NCBI RefSeq assembly: GCF_000239855.1
Contig: NZ_BADT01000073.1
Location: forward strand, 1-46,863
Reading direction: 5' to 3'
DNA length: 46,863 nucleotides
From: Pseudoalteromonas sp. BSi20652
GTDB taxonomy: Bacteria; Pseudomonadota; Gammaproteobacteria; Enterobacterales; Alteromonadaceae
The notes under the pieces were generated by a model that was given only the letters and a program-made list of their open reading frames with translations, searched no databases and was not told the DNA's origin. Positions 1 to 8,751 of the stretch are shown here, piece after piece. How positions within the stretch are numbered: position 1 is the stretch's first letter; each line of letters begins with the position of its first letter. The translations under genes were made by a program, and so were the position numbers.

Positions 1-1
1 G

Positions 2-22
2 GCTATTAAATGCTTTAATAGC
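2..22 (-). terminator. Possible hairpin downstream of valS
   Basis: A perfect 9-bp inverted repeat (2-10 with 14-22, loop TGC) lies 16 bp past the valS stop codon. On the valS strand any U-tract would fall outside the window, so terminator function cannot be confirmed. Confidence 0.35.
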
Positions 23-37
23 TATTTTTACGAAAGT

Positions 38-2893
38 TTATAAGCTTTCTATTTTAGTTTTTTGCTCAAGTAGCTTAGTTTTAGCATCGCTAAACTCAGC
101 CAGTTTTGCATTCTCTTTAGCAAGTACGGCTTCAGGTGCGTTGTTTACAAACTTTTCGTTAGCGAGTTTATTTTGCACTTGTGCTAGGCCTTTTTCTGCT
201 TTTTCGAGTTGCTTGTTAATACGCGAAAGCTCGGCTTCTACATCAATTAAGCCTGCCATTGGGATCATGATCTCAAGGTTGCCAACATAAGACGTTGCAC
301 ACGCAGGTGCGTCGTCTTTGTTTTCAAGCATTGTAAACTCTTCAATTTTTGCAAGTGATGCTAAAAATGATTTGTTTTCTTCAATGCGTCGCACGTCGTC
401 GCTCGATGCATTAGCAAGTAATACGCTAAGTGGCTTGCTTGGGCTTATGTCCATTTCACCACGAATATTACGAATAGCTAAAATGAATTGTTTAACCCAC
501 TCTAAATCGTCCATCGCTTTAGCATCAACGCTTGCTGCATTATAGACAGGGAACGGCTGAACCATAATGCTGGTGTTTGCTGTTTCAAGGCCTGCAAGTG
601 GTGCAACACGTTGCCAAATAGTTTCTGTGATGTATGGCATCATTGGGTGCATTAAACGCAGTAAGCTTTCAAGTACGGTAATAAGTGTATTACGTGTACC
701 ACGTTGCTGCGCTTCATTACCTTTAAATAATACTGGCTTAGTAAGCTCTAAATACCAATCACAAAATTGGTTCCAAGTGAATTCGTAAAGCGTATTAGCA
801 GCTAAGTCAAAACGGTAGTTATCTAGGTGTTCTGTGTAGGTTTTAACGGTTGCTTCATATTGACCTAAAATCCAGCGGTCAGCTAATGAAAGCTCTGTTT
901 GAGCACCGTTTGCAAAACCACAGTCTTGCTCTTCTGTATTCATTAATACGTAACGGCTCGCGTTCCATAATTTGTTACAGAAGTTACGGTAACCTTCAAG
1001 GCGGTTCATATCCCAGTTAATATCACGACCGGTAGATGCCATTGCAGCAAGGGTAAAGCGAAGCGCGTCGGTACCGTGTGCTTCAATACCGCCTGCAAAT
1101 ACTTTACGCGTATCTTTTTCGATTTTAGCGGCAAGTTTTGGCTGCATCATGTTACCAGTACGTTTTTGTACTAGGTCTTCAAGTTCAATGCCGTCAATCA
1201 TGTCTAGTGGGTCAAGTACGTTACCTTTTGACTTAGACATTTTATCGCCATTGTCGTCACGTATTAAGCCAGTTACATATACGGTTTTAAACGGAACTTG
1301 TGGTTTGCCATTTTCGTCTTTTACAAAGTGCAGCGTCATCATAATCATGCGTGCAACCCAGAAGAAAATAATATCAAAACCAGTTACCAACACGTCAGAC
1401 GGGTGGAAGGTTTTTAAATCATCGGTATTTTCTGGCCAACCTTGTGTAGAGAAAGTCCAAAGCGCTGATGAGAACCACGTATCAAGTACGTCTTCGTCTT
1501 GGCTTAGCGTTACACTATCTGCAATGTTGTTTTCGCGGCGTACTTCAGCTTCGTCGCGACCAACAAATACGTTGCCTTCGCTGTCGTACCAAGCTGGAAT
1601 GCGGTGACCCCACCAAAGCTGGCGTGAAATACACCAATCTTGTACGTCGTTCATCCACGAGAAGTACATGTTTTCGTATTGCTTAGGAACAAATTGAATG
1701 TCGCCGTTTTTAACTGCGTCTTTTGCAGGTTCAGCAAGCGGTGCAACACGTACATACCATTGGTCGGTAAGTAGTGGCTCAATTACCACGCCAGAGCGGT
1801 CGCCGTAAGGAACCGTTAAACCATGGTCTTCAATTTTTTCAAGTAGGCCTAGTTCTTCAAATTCTGCCACAATCGCTTTGCGCGCAGCAAAACGATCAAG
1901 GCCGTGCAAGCGCTCAGGAATTGGCGCATCAAACTCAAGCTCTTTACCGTCAAAGGTGTATGTTTCACCTTGGGTAAGAATAGCGGCGTTTTTATCGAAA
2001 ATGTTGATCATCGGCATTTGATGACGCTTGCCCACTTCATTATCGTTAAAGTCGTGCGCTGGGGTTATTTTTACACAACCCGTGCCTTTGTCTTTATCGG
2101 CATGTTCATCGGCAACAATTTTAATACGACGATTAACGATGGGTAATAAAATCTCTTTACCGATTAAATCTATGTAGCGTTCGTCATCAGGGTTTACTGC
2201 AACACCTGAGTCGCCAAGCATGGTTTCTGGGCGAGTTGTGGCGACTACAATGTAGTCTTTTCCGTCTTGTGTTGTAACGCCATCAGCTAGTGGGTAACGT
2301 AAGTTCCACATGTGGCCTTGCTTGTCTTTGTTTTCAACTTCAAGATCAGAAATAGCAGTGTGTAATTTAGGATCCCAGTTTACTAGGCGTTTACCACGGT
2401 AAATTAGGTTTTCTTTGTGAAGGCGTACAAACACTTCTTTAACGGCTTCAGATAGGCCATCGTCCATGGTAAAGCGTTCACGATCCCAATCAACCGATGC
2501 GCCAAGGCGACGAAGTTGTTTGGTAATAGTGCCGCCCGATTCTTTTTTCCATTCCCAGATTTTATTAATAAAATCTTCGCGGCCTAAATCGTGGCGTGTT
2601 TTACCTTCTTCGGCATGCAGTTTACGCTCAACTAACATTTGCGTTGCAATACCTGCGTGGTCAGTACCTACTTGCCATAATGTGTTGTTACCTTGCATAC
2701 GTTTAAAACGCGTTAGGGTATCCATTATTGTATCTTGGAAGGCGTGGCCCATGTGTAAGCTACCAGTGACATTTGGCGGCGGGATCATAATTGAATATGG
2801 GGTGCCTTTGCCAGATGGCTTAAAGTAGCCTTTTTGTTCCCAGTCTTGATATAGAGACTGTTCAATATCTTGCGGATTGTAGGTTTTATCCAT
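38..2893 (-). CDS. valS: Valyl-tRNA synthetase
   Basis: This cytoplasmic class I aminoacyl-tRNA synthetase charges tRNA-Val with valine and edits mischarged threonine. The 951-aa product has the usual bacterial ValS length. The HIGH-type signature [15 protein letters not shown] lies near residues 38-52, the editing-domain motif [10 protein letters not shown] around residue 220, and the KMSKS loop (DKMSKSKGN) near residue 555. The last ~70 residues are a charged coiled coil typical of ValS arms. The start follows an AAGG about nine bases upstream. It is the last gene of a pepA-holC-valS run on the minus strand, 53 bp after holC, a conserved order in gammaproteobacteria. Identification is secure. 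Confidence 0.98.
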   Translation of the reverse strand: MDKTYNPQDIEQSLYQDWEQKGYFKPSGKGTPYSIMIPPPNVTGSLHMGHAFQDTIMDTLTRFKRMQGNNTLWQVGTDHAGIATQMLVERKLHAEEGKTRHDLGREDFINKIWEWKKESGGTITKQLRRLGASVDWDRERFTMDDGLSEAVKEVFVRLHKENLIYRGKRLVNWDPKLHTAISDLEVENKDKQGHMWNLRYPLADGVTTQDGKDYIVVATTRPETMLGDSGVAVNPDDERYIDLIGKEILLPIVNRRIKIVADEHADKDKGTGCVKITPAHDFNDNEVGKRHQMPMINIFDKNAAILTQGETYTFDGKELEFDAPIPERLHGLDRFAARKAIVAEFEELGLLEKIEDHGLTVPYGDRSGVVIEPLLTDQWYVRVAPLAEPAKDAVKNGDIQFVPKQYENMYFSWMNDVQDWCISRQLWWGHRIPAWYDSEGNVFVGRDEAEVRRENNIADSVTLSQDEDVLDTWFSSALWTFSTQGWPENTDDLKTFHPSDVLVTGFDIIFFWVARMIMMTLHFVKDENGKPQVPFKTVYVTGLIRDDNGDKMSKSKGNVLDPLDMIDGIELEDLVQKRTGNMMQPKLAAKIEKDTRKVFAGGIEAHGTDALRFTLAAMASTGRDINWDMNRLEGYRNFCNKLWNASRYVLMNTEEQDCGFANGAQTELSLADRWILGQYEATVKTYTEHLDNYRFDLAANTLYEFTWNQFCDWYLELTKPVLFKGNEAQQRGTRNTLITVLESLLRLMHPMMPYITETIWQRVAPLAGLETANTSIMVQPFPVYNAASVDAKAMDDLEWVKQFILAIRNIRGEMDISPSKPLSVLLANASSDDVRRIEENKSFLASLAKIEEFTMLENKDDAPACATSYVGNLEIMIPMAGLIDVEAELSRINKQLEKAEKGLAQVQNKLANEKFVNNAPEAVLAKENAKLAEFSDAKTKLLEQKTKIESL

Positions 2894-2946
2894 TACACAG
2901 AACCTTAAATAAGTACTTAAATTAGTTGGTTAGTTTGCCTGATTGG

Positions 2947-3393
2947 CTAGCTATTAATATCTTGCGTGGTGAGATTGGCACCGAGTTGGCGTAGCTTTTT
3001 AAAACGCTCGCGGGCTGCTTGCTTAGCCGCTGCTTCTACGGGTACAAAATCAAAAACTTGGTTAAACCGACGAATATAATCCGGTAACAGGGTAGCCAAG
3101 TTAATTAAAACTTTACGATTGCCAACAGGTGGCGTAATACCAATTTCTACAGGTGCGCCGCCTTTAGGGCCTTCACCTTGTAAATTATGTGGCACAAAAC
3201 TATCTGGATCGAACGCCCAAATTATTTCATCAATGGCACAGGCAGTTTCGTTATCGTTAACACAAATAAACACACGCTGCCCATTTCGATACTGATCGGC
3301 CGCAATTTGGGCAGCCAAAGCAAAATGATCGTCAGCCTTCGCTTTAGACTCATCTTGTTGCTTTAGAACGAAAAATTTAGCGTTCATGTTCAT
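2947..3393 (-). CDS. holC: DNA polymerase III subunit chi
   Basis: Chi is the clamp-loader accessory subunit that links the polymerase III holoenzyme to SSB, together with psi. The protein starts MNMNAKFFVL, and residues that follow (AAQIAADQYRNGQRVFIC, then the DEIIWAFDPDSFVPHNL stretch and a C-terminal FDFVP segment) match the HolC family. The frame is open further upstream to 3444, but the extra 17 residues are unlike HolC; a start at 3393 or at the next ATG (3387) gives the usual ~148-aa length. It sits between pepA and valS on the same strand. A strong hairpin at 3499-3526 separates it from pepA, so part of its transcription may be independent. Confidence 0.93.
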   Translation of the reverse strand: MNMNAKFFVLKQQDESKAKADDHFALAAQIAADQYRNGQRVFICVNDNETACAIDEIIWAFDPDSFVPHNLQGEGPKGGAPVEIGITPPVGNRKVLINLATLLPDYIRRFNQVFDFVPVEAAAKQAARERFKKLRQLGANLTTQDINS

Positions 3394-3498
3394 TGTATCG
3401 GGGTTTCCCATGACATTGAATGTATACCAAATTGATATACACAAATTAGGAGGCAGATTTTGCCATATAACGGGGTTTGCTTCAATTAATACACAAAT

Positions 3499-3526
3499 AA
3501 ATAAGGCGCCGTGTGGCGCCTTATTT
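3499..3526 (-). terminator. Hairpin terminator between pepA and holC
   Basis: A perfect 12-bp stem (3499-3510 with 3515-3526) with a GTGT loop and a GGCGCC core sits 15 bp after the pepA stop. The stem ends in A/T-rich flanks on both sides. Because holC follows on the same strand, it may act as a partial terminator or mRNA 3'-end stabiliser rather than a full stop. Confidence 0.75.
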
Positions 3527-3541
3527 TAGCTAAACAGGTTG

Positions 3542-5059
3542 TTAATCCTGAGCCGCTTCACTTACACCCGCTCTGTTTAATAAATACTGAGTAAGCATTG
3601 GAACAGGACGACCGGTTGCGCCTTTTTTAGCGCCACTGCGCCACGCTGTACCGGCTACATCTAAATGTGCCCAGTTGTACTTTTTGGTAAATTTAGATAA
3701 AAAACAAGCTGCGGTAATAGTGCCTGCAGAACGACCACCTAAGTTTGTAAAATCAGCAAATGGGCTTTCTAGTTGATCTTGATAGTCATCCCATAACGGT
3801 AACTGCCATGCGCGGTCGCCACTTTGCTCAGACGCTTTTAATAAATCGTGTGCAAGTGGGTTATGGTTTGATAGTAAACCAGTCGCATGCGCGCCAAGGG
3901 CTACAATACAGGCACCTGTTAAGGTTGCTACATCAATAACTGTATCAGGATTAAAGCGCTCAACATACGTTAACGCATCACACAATACTAAACGCCCTTC
4001 GGCATCAGTGTTTAATACTTCAACCGTTTGTCCCGACATGGTTGTTAAAATATCACCAGGTCGATATGCATTTGGACCTGGCATGTTTTCGCAGCCAGCT
4101 AAAATACCGATAACGTTAATGGGTAATTGCATTTGTGCGAGTGCACGCATTGCACCAATAACGCCTGCTGCCCCGCCCATATCATATTTCATTTCATCCA
4201 TGCCTTCGCCTGGTTTTAATGAAATACCACCTGAGTCAAACGTTAAACCTTTACCAACAAGCACAATTGGAGCTTGGTCAGCGGCTGCACCTTTGTAGTT
4301 AATAATCGACATAACTGATTCGTTAACACTGCCACGGCCAACCGCTAAGTATGAGTTCATACCTAGCTCTGCCATTTTATCTTCACCAATTAGGTCAACT
4401 GTGATGTTGTCAAAATTAGCCGCAAGCTCTTGTGCTTGCTCGCCTAAATATGCAGGGTTACAAATATTTGGTGGCATATTGGCAACGTCTTTACAAAGCT
4501 TGCTACCTGCTGCTATGGCTAAGCCATGCTCAATAGCGCTTTCGCCAATAGTTAATTCGCGGCGCGTTGGTACGTTAAATACAATTTTACGAAGTGGACG
4601 ACGCGGGTCTACTTTTTTACTTTTTAATTGGTTAAACGTGTATAAACAATCTTGCGTAGTTTCTACCGCTTGGCGTACTTTCCAGTACGTGTCACGACCT
4701 TTAACGTGCTGTTCTGTTAAAAAACATACCGCTTCCATTGAACCAGTATCATTTAAGGTATTTATTGTTTTAGAAATTATTTGTTTGTATTGCTTGTCGT
4801 CAAGTTCGCGTTCTTTACCACAGCCTACAAGCAATATGCGCTCGCTTAATACATTAGGTACATGATGCAATAATAAAACTTGACCTGGTTTACCTTCTAA
4901 GTCGCCACGGCGAAGTAAATTTGAGATGTAACCGTCACTGATTTTATCGAGTTGTTCACCAATGGGGGATAACCTACGCGGCTCGTAAACGCCAACCACA
5001 ATACATGCGCTGCGTTGTTTTTCTGGGCTACCACTTTTTACGCTAAATTCCATTGTCAC
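3542..5059 (-). CDS. pepA: Leucyl aminopeptidase (M17), PepA
   Basis: This hexameric two-metal aminopeptidase releases N-terminal leucine and other residues from peptides in the cytoplasm. In E. coli it also binds DNA as a XerCD accessory factor and carAB regulator. The 505-aa product is very close to E. coli PepA along its whole length. Metal-binding and catalytic motifs are present: [11 protein letters not shown], the MKYDMGGAA segment and NTDAEGR. Two starts are possible: ATG at 5059 (AGGAG five bases upstream) and ATG at 5053, which matches the E. coli N-terminus MEFSV. It is divergent from lptF across a 280-bp region and leads the pepA-holC-valS run. Confidence 0.97.
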   Translation of the reverse strand: MTMEFSVKSGSPEKQRSACIVVGVYEPRRLSPIGEQLDKISDGYISNLLRRGDLEGKPGQVLLLHHVPNVLSERILLVGCGKERELDDKQYKQIISKTINTLNDTGSMEAVCFLTEQHVKGRDTYWKVRQAVETTQDCLYTFNQLKSKKVDPRRPLRKIVFNVPTRRELTIGESAIEHGLAIAAGSKLCKDVANMPPNICNPAYLGEQAQELAANFDNITVDLIGEDKMAELGMNSYLAVGRGSVNESVMSIINYKGAAADQAPIVLVGKGLTFDSGGISLKPGEGMDEMKYDMGGAAGVIGAMRALAQMQLPINVIGILAGCENMPGPNAYRPGDILTTMSGQTVEVLNTDAEGRLVLCDALTYVERFNPDTVIDVATLTGACIVALGAHATGLLSNHNPLAHDLLKASEQSGDRAWQLPLWDDYQDQLESPFADFTNLGGRSAGTITAACFLSKFTKKYNWAHLDVAGTAWRSGAKKGATGRPVPMLTQYLLNRAGVSEAAQD

Positions 5060-5339
5060 TCCTGGTTTTGAGTCTATTAAGCTATTAAGTAGGGGCTAAA
5101 AAAGATTTCTAGTCTAATAACTCTAATATTAGCTGATTTTGCTAGACTCTTACTATGTAATTGAACTTTATATGCATAAGGGCCACTAATGCAACATTAT
5201 ATCGTGCACTTAGGTAGGATAATTAATTTTGATGGCTTATAATAATAGCCTATTTGCCAGTAAAGACTGGGTAAAATAGCTATTTGACTATTCAATTATC
5301 ACTATCGTAGTGAAATTCCATGTTTAACAGGGGCGAGCA

Positions 5340-6452
5340 TTGCTAATTTTCCGTTATTTGACCTCAGAGGTTTTAAAATCGCAGGTCGCCGTATTTTTAA
5401 CTTTAATGACCATCTTTTTGTCGCAAAAGTTAGTGGTTATTTTAGGTGATGCCTCTGAGGGGAGCATTCCGGCCAAATTAGTGCTGTCGATGATCGCACT
5501 AAAATTGCCGCAACTTGCTTCATTAATCCTTCCTTTGAGTATATTTTTAGGTATTATTTTGGCTTACAGCCGTATTTATGCCGACAGCGAAATGACTGTA
5601 CTTAAAGCCTGTGGTGTAAGTGAATGGTATGTTGTTCGAGTAACGCTTATATCCAGTGCAGGGCTTGCTTTTTTAGCTGCAGCGCTCACTATGTATTTAG
5701 CACCTTGGGCGAGCGAGCAAGAATATCAATTAAAAGAACAAGCAAAAGCTGATGCAGGTTTATCAGCACTAAGAGCAGGGCGCTTTCAAGAGACAGGGAA
5801 TGAAAAAGCGGTGGTGTTTATTCATAACATCGAAAATGGCGGTAAAGAATTAAACAAAGTATTTGTGGCGCAACTACCTAATAGTGAAAAAGATAACCTT
5901 GCACGCCTTGTTTATGCACAGCAAGGTGTTGTTGTTGAAGCGCAAAATGGCGAGCAACAATTAGTACTAACAGACGGTAAGCGATACGAAACAGATGGGG
6001 CTACACCAGCGCTCAACTTAACTCAATTTGACGGTTACAGCGTGCAAATTAGAGAACAAGAAATAGAGCATCAACGCCGTAAGTTAGAAGCCGTACCTAC
6101 CAATCAGTTACTAGCGATTAATACGCCAGAGTCTATAGCGCAGTGGCAGTGGCGACTTGCCATACCGCTTTCTATTCCGTTACTAACCCTATTGGCAGTA
6201 CCGCTAAGTGTAGTTAATCCTCGCCAAGGTAAATTTGCAAAATTAGTGCCTGCTATTAGCTTGTACTTAGGCTATTTCATTTTACTAAATGCCGCTAAGT
6301 TTGCCGTTGAAGATGGAAAAATTCCGCCTTCAATTGGTTTATGGTGGATTCATCTAAGCGCACTCTTTATTGGTGGATTATTAATTATAAAAGGGCGACC
6401 ATTGGGCGCTTGGCTTAAAGCTGTTGTAACCAAGCGGGAGTTAGGCTCATGA
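5340..6452 (+). CDS. lptF: LPS export permease LptF
   Basis: LptF is one of two inner-membrane subunits of the LptB2FG ABC transporter that extracts LPS from the inner membrane and passes it to LptC. The 370-aa product begins LLIFRYLTSEVLKSQ, matching the LptF N-terminus, and uses a TTG start preceded by AGGGGCGAG. Three hydrophobic helices precede a periplasmic jellyroll domain (about residues 130-265), and the C-terminal helices carry the conserved VPLSVVNPRQGKF stretch. The stop overlaps the lptG start by four bases (ATGA), indicating translational coupling. Confidence 0.96.
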   Translation: MLIFRYLTSEVLKSQVAVFLTLMTIFLSQKLVVILGDASEGSIPAKLVLSMIALKLPQLASLILPLSIFLGIILAYSRIYADSEMTVLKACGVSEWYVVRVTLISSAGLAFLAAALTMYLAPWASEQEYQLKEQAKADAGLSALRAGRFQETGNEKAVVFIHNIENGGKELNKVFVAQLPNSEKDNLARLVYAQQGVVVEAQNGEQQLVLTDGKRYETDGATPALNLTQFDGYSVQIREQEIEHQRRKLEAVPTNQLLAINTPESIAQWQWRLAIPLSIPLLTLLAVPLSVVNPRQGKFAKLVPAISLYLGYFILLNAAKFAVEDGKIPPSIGLWWIHLSALFIGGLLIIKGRPLGAWLKAVVTKRELGS

Positions 6453-7516
6453 TGAAAACGCTAGATTGGTATTTGGGTCGCAGTATTTTACAAACAACGG
6501 GCTTTGCACTGTTGGTGCTTGTAGGTATTAGTACCTTAATTAAATTTATTGAACAGCTAAAATCTGTTGGGCGTGGTAGTTACGATCTAATGACCGCCAT
6601 GCTTTACACTTTGTATACAATACCTGGTGATCTTGTTGTGTTTTTCCCTATGGCAGCATTGATTGGAGGTTTAACCGGTTTAGGAGCGCTTGCTTCAAAT
6701 AGTGAGCTGGTGGTTATGCAAGCTGCAGGTATGTCGCGTCTGCAAATAATTGGCTCTGTTATGAAAACCGCTGTATTTATGGCTGTTTGCATGATGGCAC
6801 TAGGTGAATGGGGGGCACCTGAGACACAGTTGCACGCTAAAGAAATGCGTAATCAAGCAATACACGGAGGGGATGTATTTAATGCACAAAAAGGTGTATG
6901 GGCTAAAGATGGCAACAACTTTATTAATATAGAAGATGTTGACGAGAACGGCAGACTTAATGGGGTGCATATTTACCACTTTGATAAATCCCTAGAGCTT
7001 ACCCAAATTACCAAGGCTAGAGATGCACTGAGTAGAAAAGAAGGCTGGCTACTTCGGGACGTTAATAAAATTATTATTATTCCTGAAAAAACCGCAACAG
7101 AACAAATGCCAGAAGAGTTCTATCCTTCACAACTTACCGCTGAAAAGCTAGGGGTTGTTTCGGTCAAGCCAGAGTCATTATCGTTTACTGGGCTTTGGTC
7201 GTATTTAAGTTATTTAGAGCAAAACGAGCAAGATACTAGCACCTACGAACTTGCCCTTTGGCGCAAGCTTATGCAGCCTGTATCAGTTGCTGTAATGCTG
7301 TTGGTGGCGCTTTCGTTTATATTTGGCCCATTACGTACAGTTACTATGGGCGCTCGAATAATTATGGGTGTTGTAACGGGGATTGTGTTTCATTTAACTA
7401 ACGAAATATTTGGTCCTGTAGTAATGGTTTATCAGATCCCAGCCATTATAGGCGCAGTATTTCCAAGTGTTATATTTATAGGCTTTGCGACATACTTGAT
7501 GAATAAGCGAGTATAA
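6449..7516 (+). CDS. lptG: LPS export permease LptG
   Basis: LptG is the partner inner-membrane subunit of LptB2FG in LPS transport. The 355 residues follow E. coli LptG closely: LDWYLGRSIL at the N-terminus, IKFIEQLKSVGRGSYD near residues 30-45, SELVVMQAAGMSR on the cytoplasmic coupling helix, the GVWAKDGNNFINIE start of the periplasmic jellyroll, and LSFIFGPLRTVTMG in the C-terminal membrane part. The ATG overlaps the lptF stop by four bases, so the two are co-translated. A strong terminator follows 38 bp downstream. Confidence 0.97.
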   Translation: MMKTLDWYLGRSILQTTGFALLVLVGISTLIKFIEQLKSVGRGSYDLMTAMLYTLYTIPGDLVVFFPMAALIGGLTGLGALASNSELVVMQAAGMSRLQIIGSVMKTAVFMAVCMMALGEWGAPETQLHAKEMRNQAIHGGDVFNAQKGVWAKDGNNFINIEDVDENGRLNGVHIYHFDKSLELTQITKARDALSRKEGWLLRDVNKIIIIPEKTATEQMPEEFYPSQLTAEKLGVVSVKPESLSFTGLWSYLSYLEQNEQDTSTYELALWRKLMQPVSVAVMLLVALSFIFGPLRTVTMGARIIMGVVTGIVFHLTNEIFGPVVMVYQIPAIIGAVFPSVIFIGFATYLMNKRV

Positions 7517-7554
7517 GGTTCGTTTTAATTACAAAATAATAAGCTAGATAAAAT

Positions 7555-7587
7555 AAAAAGCGTGACTGAGTAGTCACGCTTTTTTTT
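7555..7587 (+). terminator. Intrinsic terminator after lptG
   Basis: A 13-bp stem (7555-7567 with 7572-7584) with a GAGT loop is followed by a T-run to 7587. An A-run on the 5' side means it can also serve the convergent RDD gene ending at 7622. Confidence 0.9.
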
Positions 7588-7621
7588 ACGTTTTAATACT
7601 CACATAAACCGGATATTGAGT

Positions 7622-8116
7622 CTAATCGAGCTCGCGGTAAATACGCTTGTTTTCTTCTTTTGTTAATGCAATTACTTCAGTTTTTGAGATGTAATCTTGC
7701 AATGCATTTTTATTTTTAAAATCAACTAACACTATTAAGTTACCCAAACCAAGTAGTGAGCTTACACAGCGAATAATTGCTTGAGGCCAGCTAATGAGCT
7801 TACCGTCCAATGTTTGCACTTTTAAACGCCACGCACGCATACCAATGGTTTGACCGCTTTTAGTCCAAAAGTAAGCAAAAAAGAAAATGTTTATACCTAC
7901 AAATAAAGCACTTCTAATGCCGTAAAGCAGCGGAGAATTTTGTATATAGGCCGCAGGATCCTCTGTTTGAGCAATAAAATCTAATGCAATTAGACTCTGA
8001 ATTACTGCAAAATAAAGTATGGCTGTAAGCATAGATAAAGAAATTACAACTAAAGCGTCGTAGATCAAAGACGCAAAACGACGCCAAAAACTCGCACGAG
8101 GAAACTTACCAGACAT
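7622..8116 (-). CDS. RDD family membrane protein
   Basis: A 164-aa inner-membrane protein of the RDD domain family, whose cellular role is mostly unknown (some members affect ion homeostasis). The N-terminal PRASFWRRFASLIYDALVV segment carries the Arg/Asp pair that names the family, followed by two hydrophobic helices (about 20-45 and 70-90). The TKSGQTIGMRAWRLKV segment before the C-terminal helix is also characteristic. It is convergent with lptG. An eroded copy of the dispersed repeat starts about 60 bp upstream of its start codon. Family assignment is firm; function is not known. Confidence 0.88.
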   Translation of the reverse strand: MSGKFPRASFWRRFASLIYDALVVISLSMLTAILYFAVIQSLIALDFIAQTEDPAAYIQNSPLLYGIRSALFVGINIFFFAYFWTKSGQTIGMRAWRLKVQTLDGKLISWPQAIIRCVSSLLGLGNLIVLVDFKNKNALQDYISKTEVIALTKEENKRIYRELD

Positions 8117-8174
8117 AAATACACTCTCACTATTAATATGCGCGCTAGTTTAGCAAATAAGCTAACAAATACTA

Positions 8175-8330
8175 GGGCGTGTTGATCTTTGGTGGTTGAA
8201 TTTACAGTAGTCTGTTTGGTATTTAGGTAAGGCAGAGTCTATGGTATGTGGTGTTCCCCATAAATAGGCGATAACGCAGTATAAATGCCAAACATGCGCT
8301 GTCCTTAGGAAGGACAAATTTCAATTCAAA
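8175..8330 (+). repeat. Dispersed inverted-repeat element, eroded copy A
   Basis: This stretch aligns closely with 31717-31845. Shared blocks include TGTTTGGTATTTAGG, CCCCATAAATAGGCGATAAC and AAATGCCAAACATGCGCTG. An internal hairpin pairs 8213-8225 with 8282-8294. The second hairpin of the fuller copy is missing and the right end is only weakly recognisable (ACAAATTTCAATTC near 8313-8327). It has no ORF. It looks like a MITE-type non-coding repeat with an internal deletion. The rest of 8117-8450 shows nothing recognisable. Confidence 0.75.
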
Positions 8331-8450
8331 AACATTATACACACTACGTTCTATACGCTTTGTAAAAGGCTTTGCGGCACTACATTCGCTTTTAAATGTT
8401 AATAGTTGCTCAATTGTTAAGCGGTTGATGGGGTGAATGTAATAAAACGC

Positions 8451-8478
8451 TTGCTGCTAACCTTATTGTTTGTATAAT
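8451..8478 (+). promoter_or_regulatory. Sigma70-type promoter of tRNA-Leu
   Basis: A -35-like TTGCTG (8451-8456) and a consensus -10 TATAAT (8473-8478) are separated by 16 bp. Transcription would start near 8485, giving a leader of about 85 nt before the tRNA. Confidence 0.75.
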
Positions 8479-8527
8479 GCTTTGCATAGAGACGAAGGCG
8501 CATACATGATTCTTAGCTCTAAAGTGG

Positions 8528-8567
8528 TTTTTCTTTATCTTCTCGTGTTTAGAAGGTTAAAGAAAAA
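8528..8567 (+). other. Hairpin in the tRNA-Leu precursor leader
   Basis: A perfect 10-bp stem (8528-8537 with 8558-8567) continues as a 5-bp inner stem (8539-8543 with 8551-8555) and ends four bases before the tRNA 5' end. It has no U-tract, so it looks more like a processing or stability structure in the precursor than a terminator. Confidence 0.55.
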
Positions 8568-8571
8568 TGAC

Positions 8572-8656
8572 GCCAGCGTGATGAAATTGGTATACATGGG
8601 GGATTCAAAATCCCCTGCCGAAAGGCGTGCCGGTTCAAGTCCGGCCGCTGGTACCA
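8572..8656 (+). tRNA. tRNA-Leu (anticodon CAA)
   Basis: An 85-nt class II tRNA folds cleanly. The acceptor stem GCCAGCG pairs with CGCTGGT (one G-U). The anticodon stem GGGGA/TCCCC encloses the loop TTCAAAA with anticodon CAA (8606-8608). The long variable arm is GCC-GAAA-GGC, and the T arm GCCGG-TTCAAGT-CCGGC is canonical. Discriminator A and a genome-encoded CCA end at 8656. It decodes UUG leucine codons. Confidence 0.97.
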
Positions 8657-8666
8657 CTTTTTATAG

Positions 8667-8694
8667 CCCCAACCAAATTGGTTGGGGTTTTTTT
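8667..8694 (+). terminator. Intrinsic terminator of tRNA-Leu
   Basis: An 8-bp stem CCCCAACC/GGTTGGGG (8667-8674 and 8680-8687) is followed by seven T. It lies 10 bp after the CCA end, marking a single-gene tRNA transcript. Confidence 0.93.
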
Positions 8695-8751
8695 ATGTCT
8701 TAAATTCATGAAGGCGGGTCTGAGCGTCACTCAAGGCTGTGTTGGTATAAG

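Noticed and set aside
1149-1607. Plus-strand ORF of 152 codons inside valS
   Set aside because: It is antisense to a clearly conserved synthetase and its product has no recognisable features.
5060-5339. Specific promoters for the divergent pepA and lptF genes
   Set aside because: TATAAT-like sequences occur (for example 5238-5243), but no -35 lies at a proper distance, so I do not call one.
8470-8703. ORF of 77 codons across tRNA-Leu
   Set aside because: It contains the tRNA promoter, tRNA and terminator, and the product is a shadow of structured RNA.
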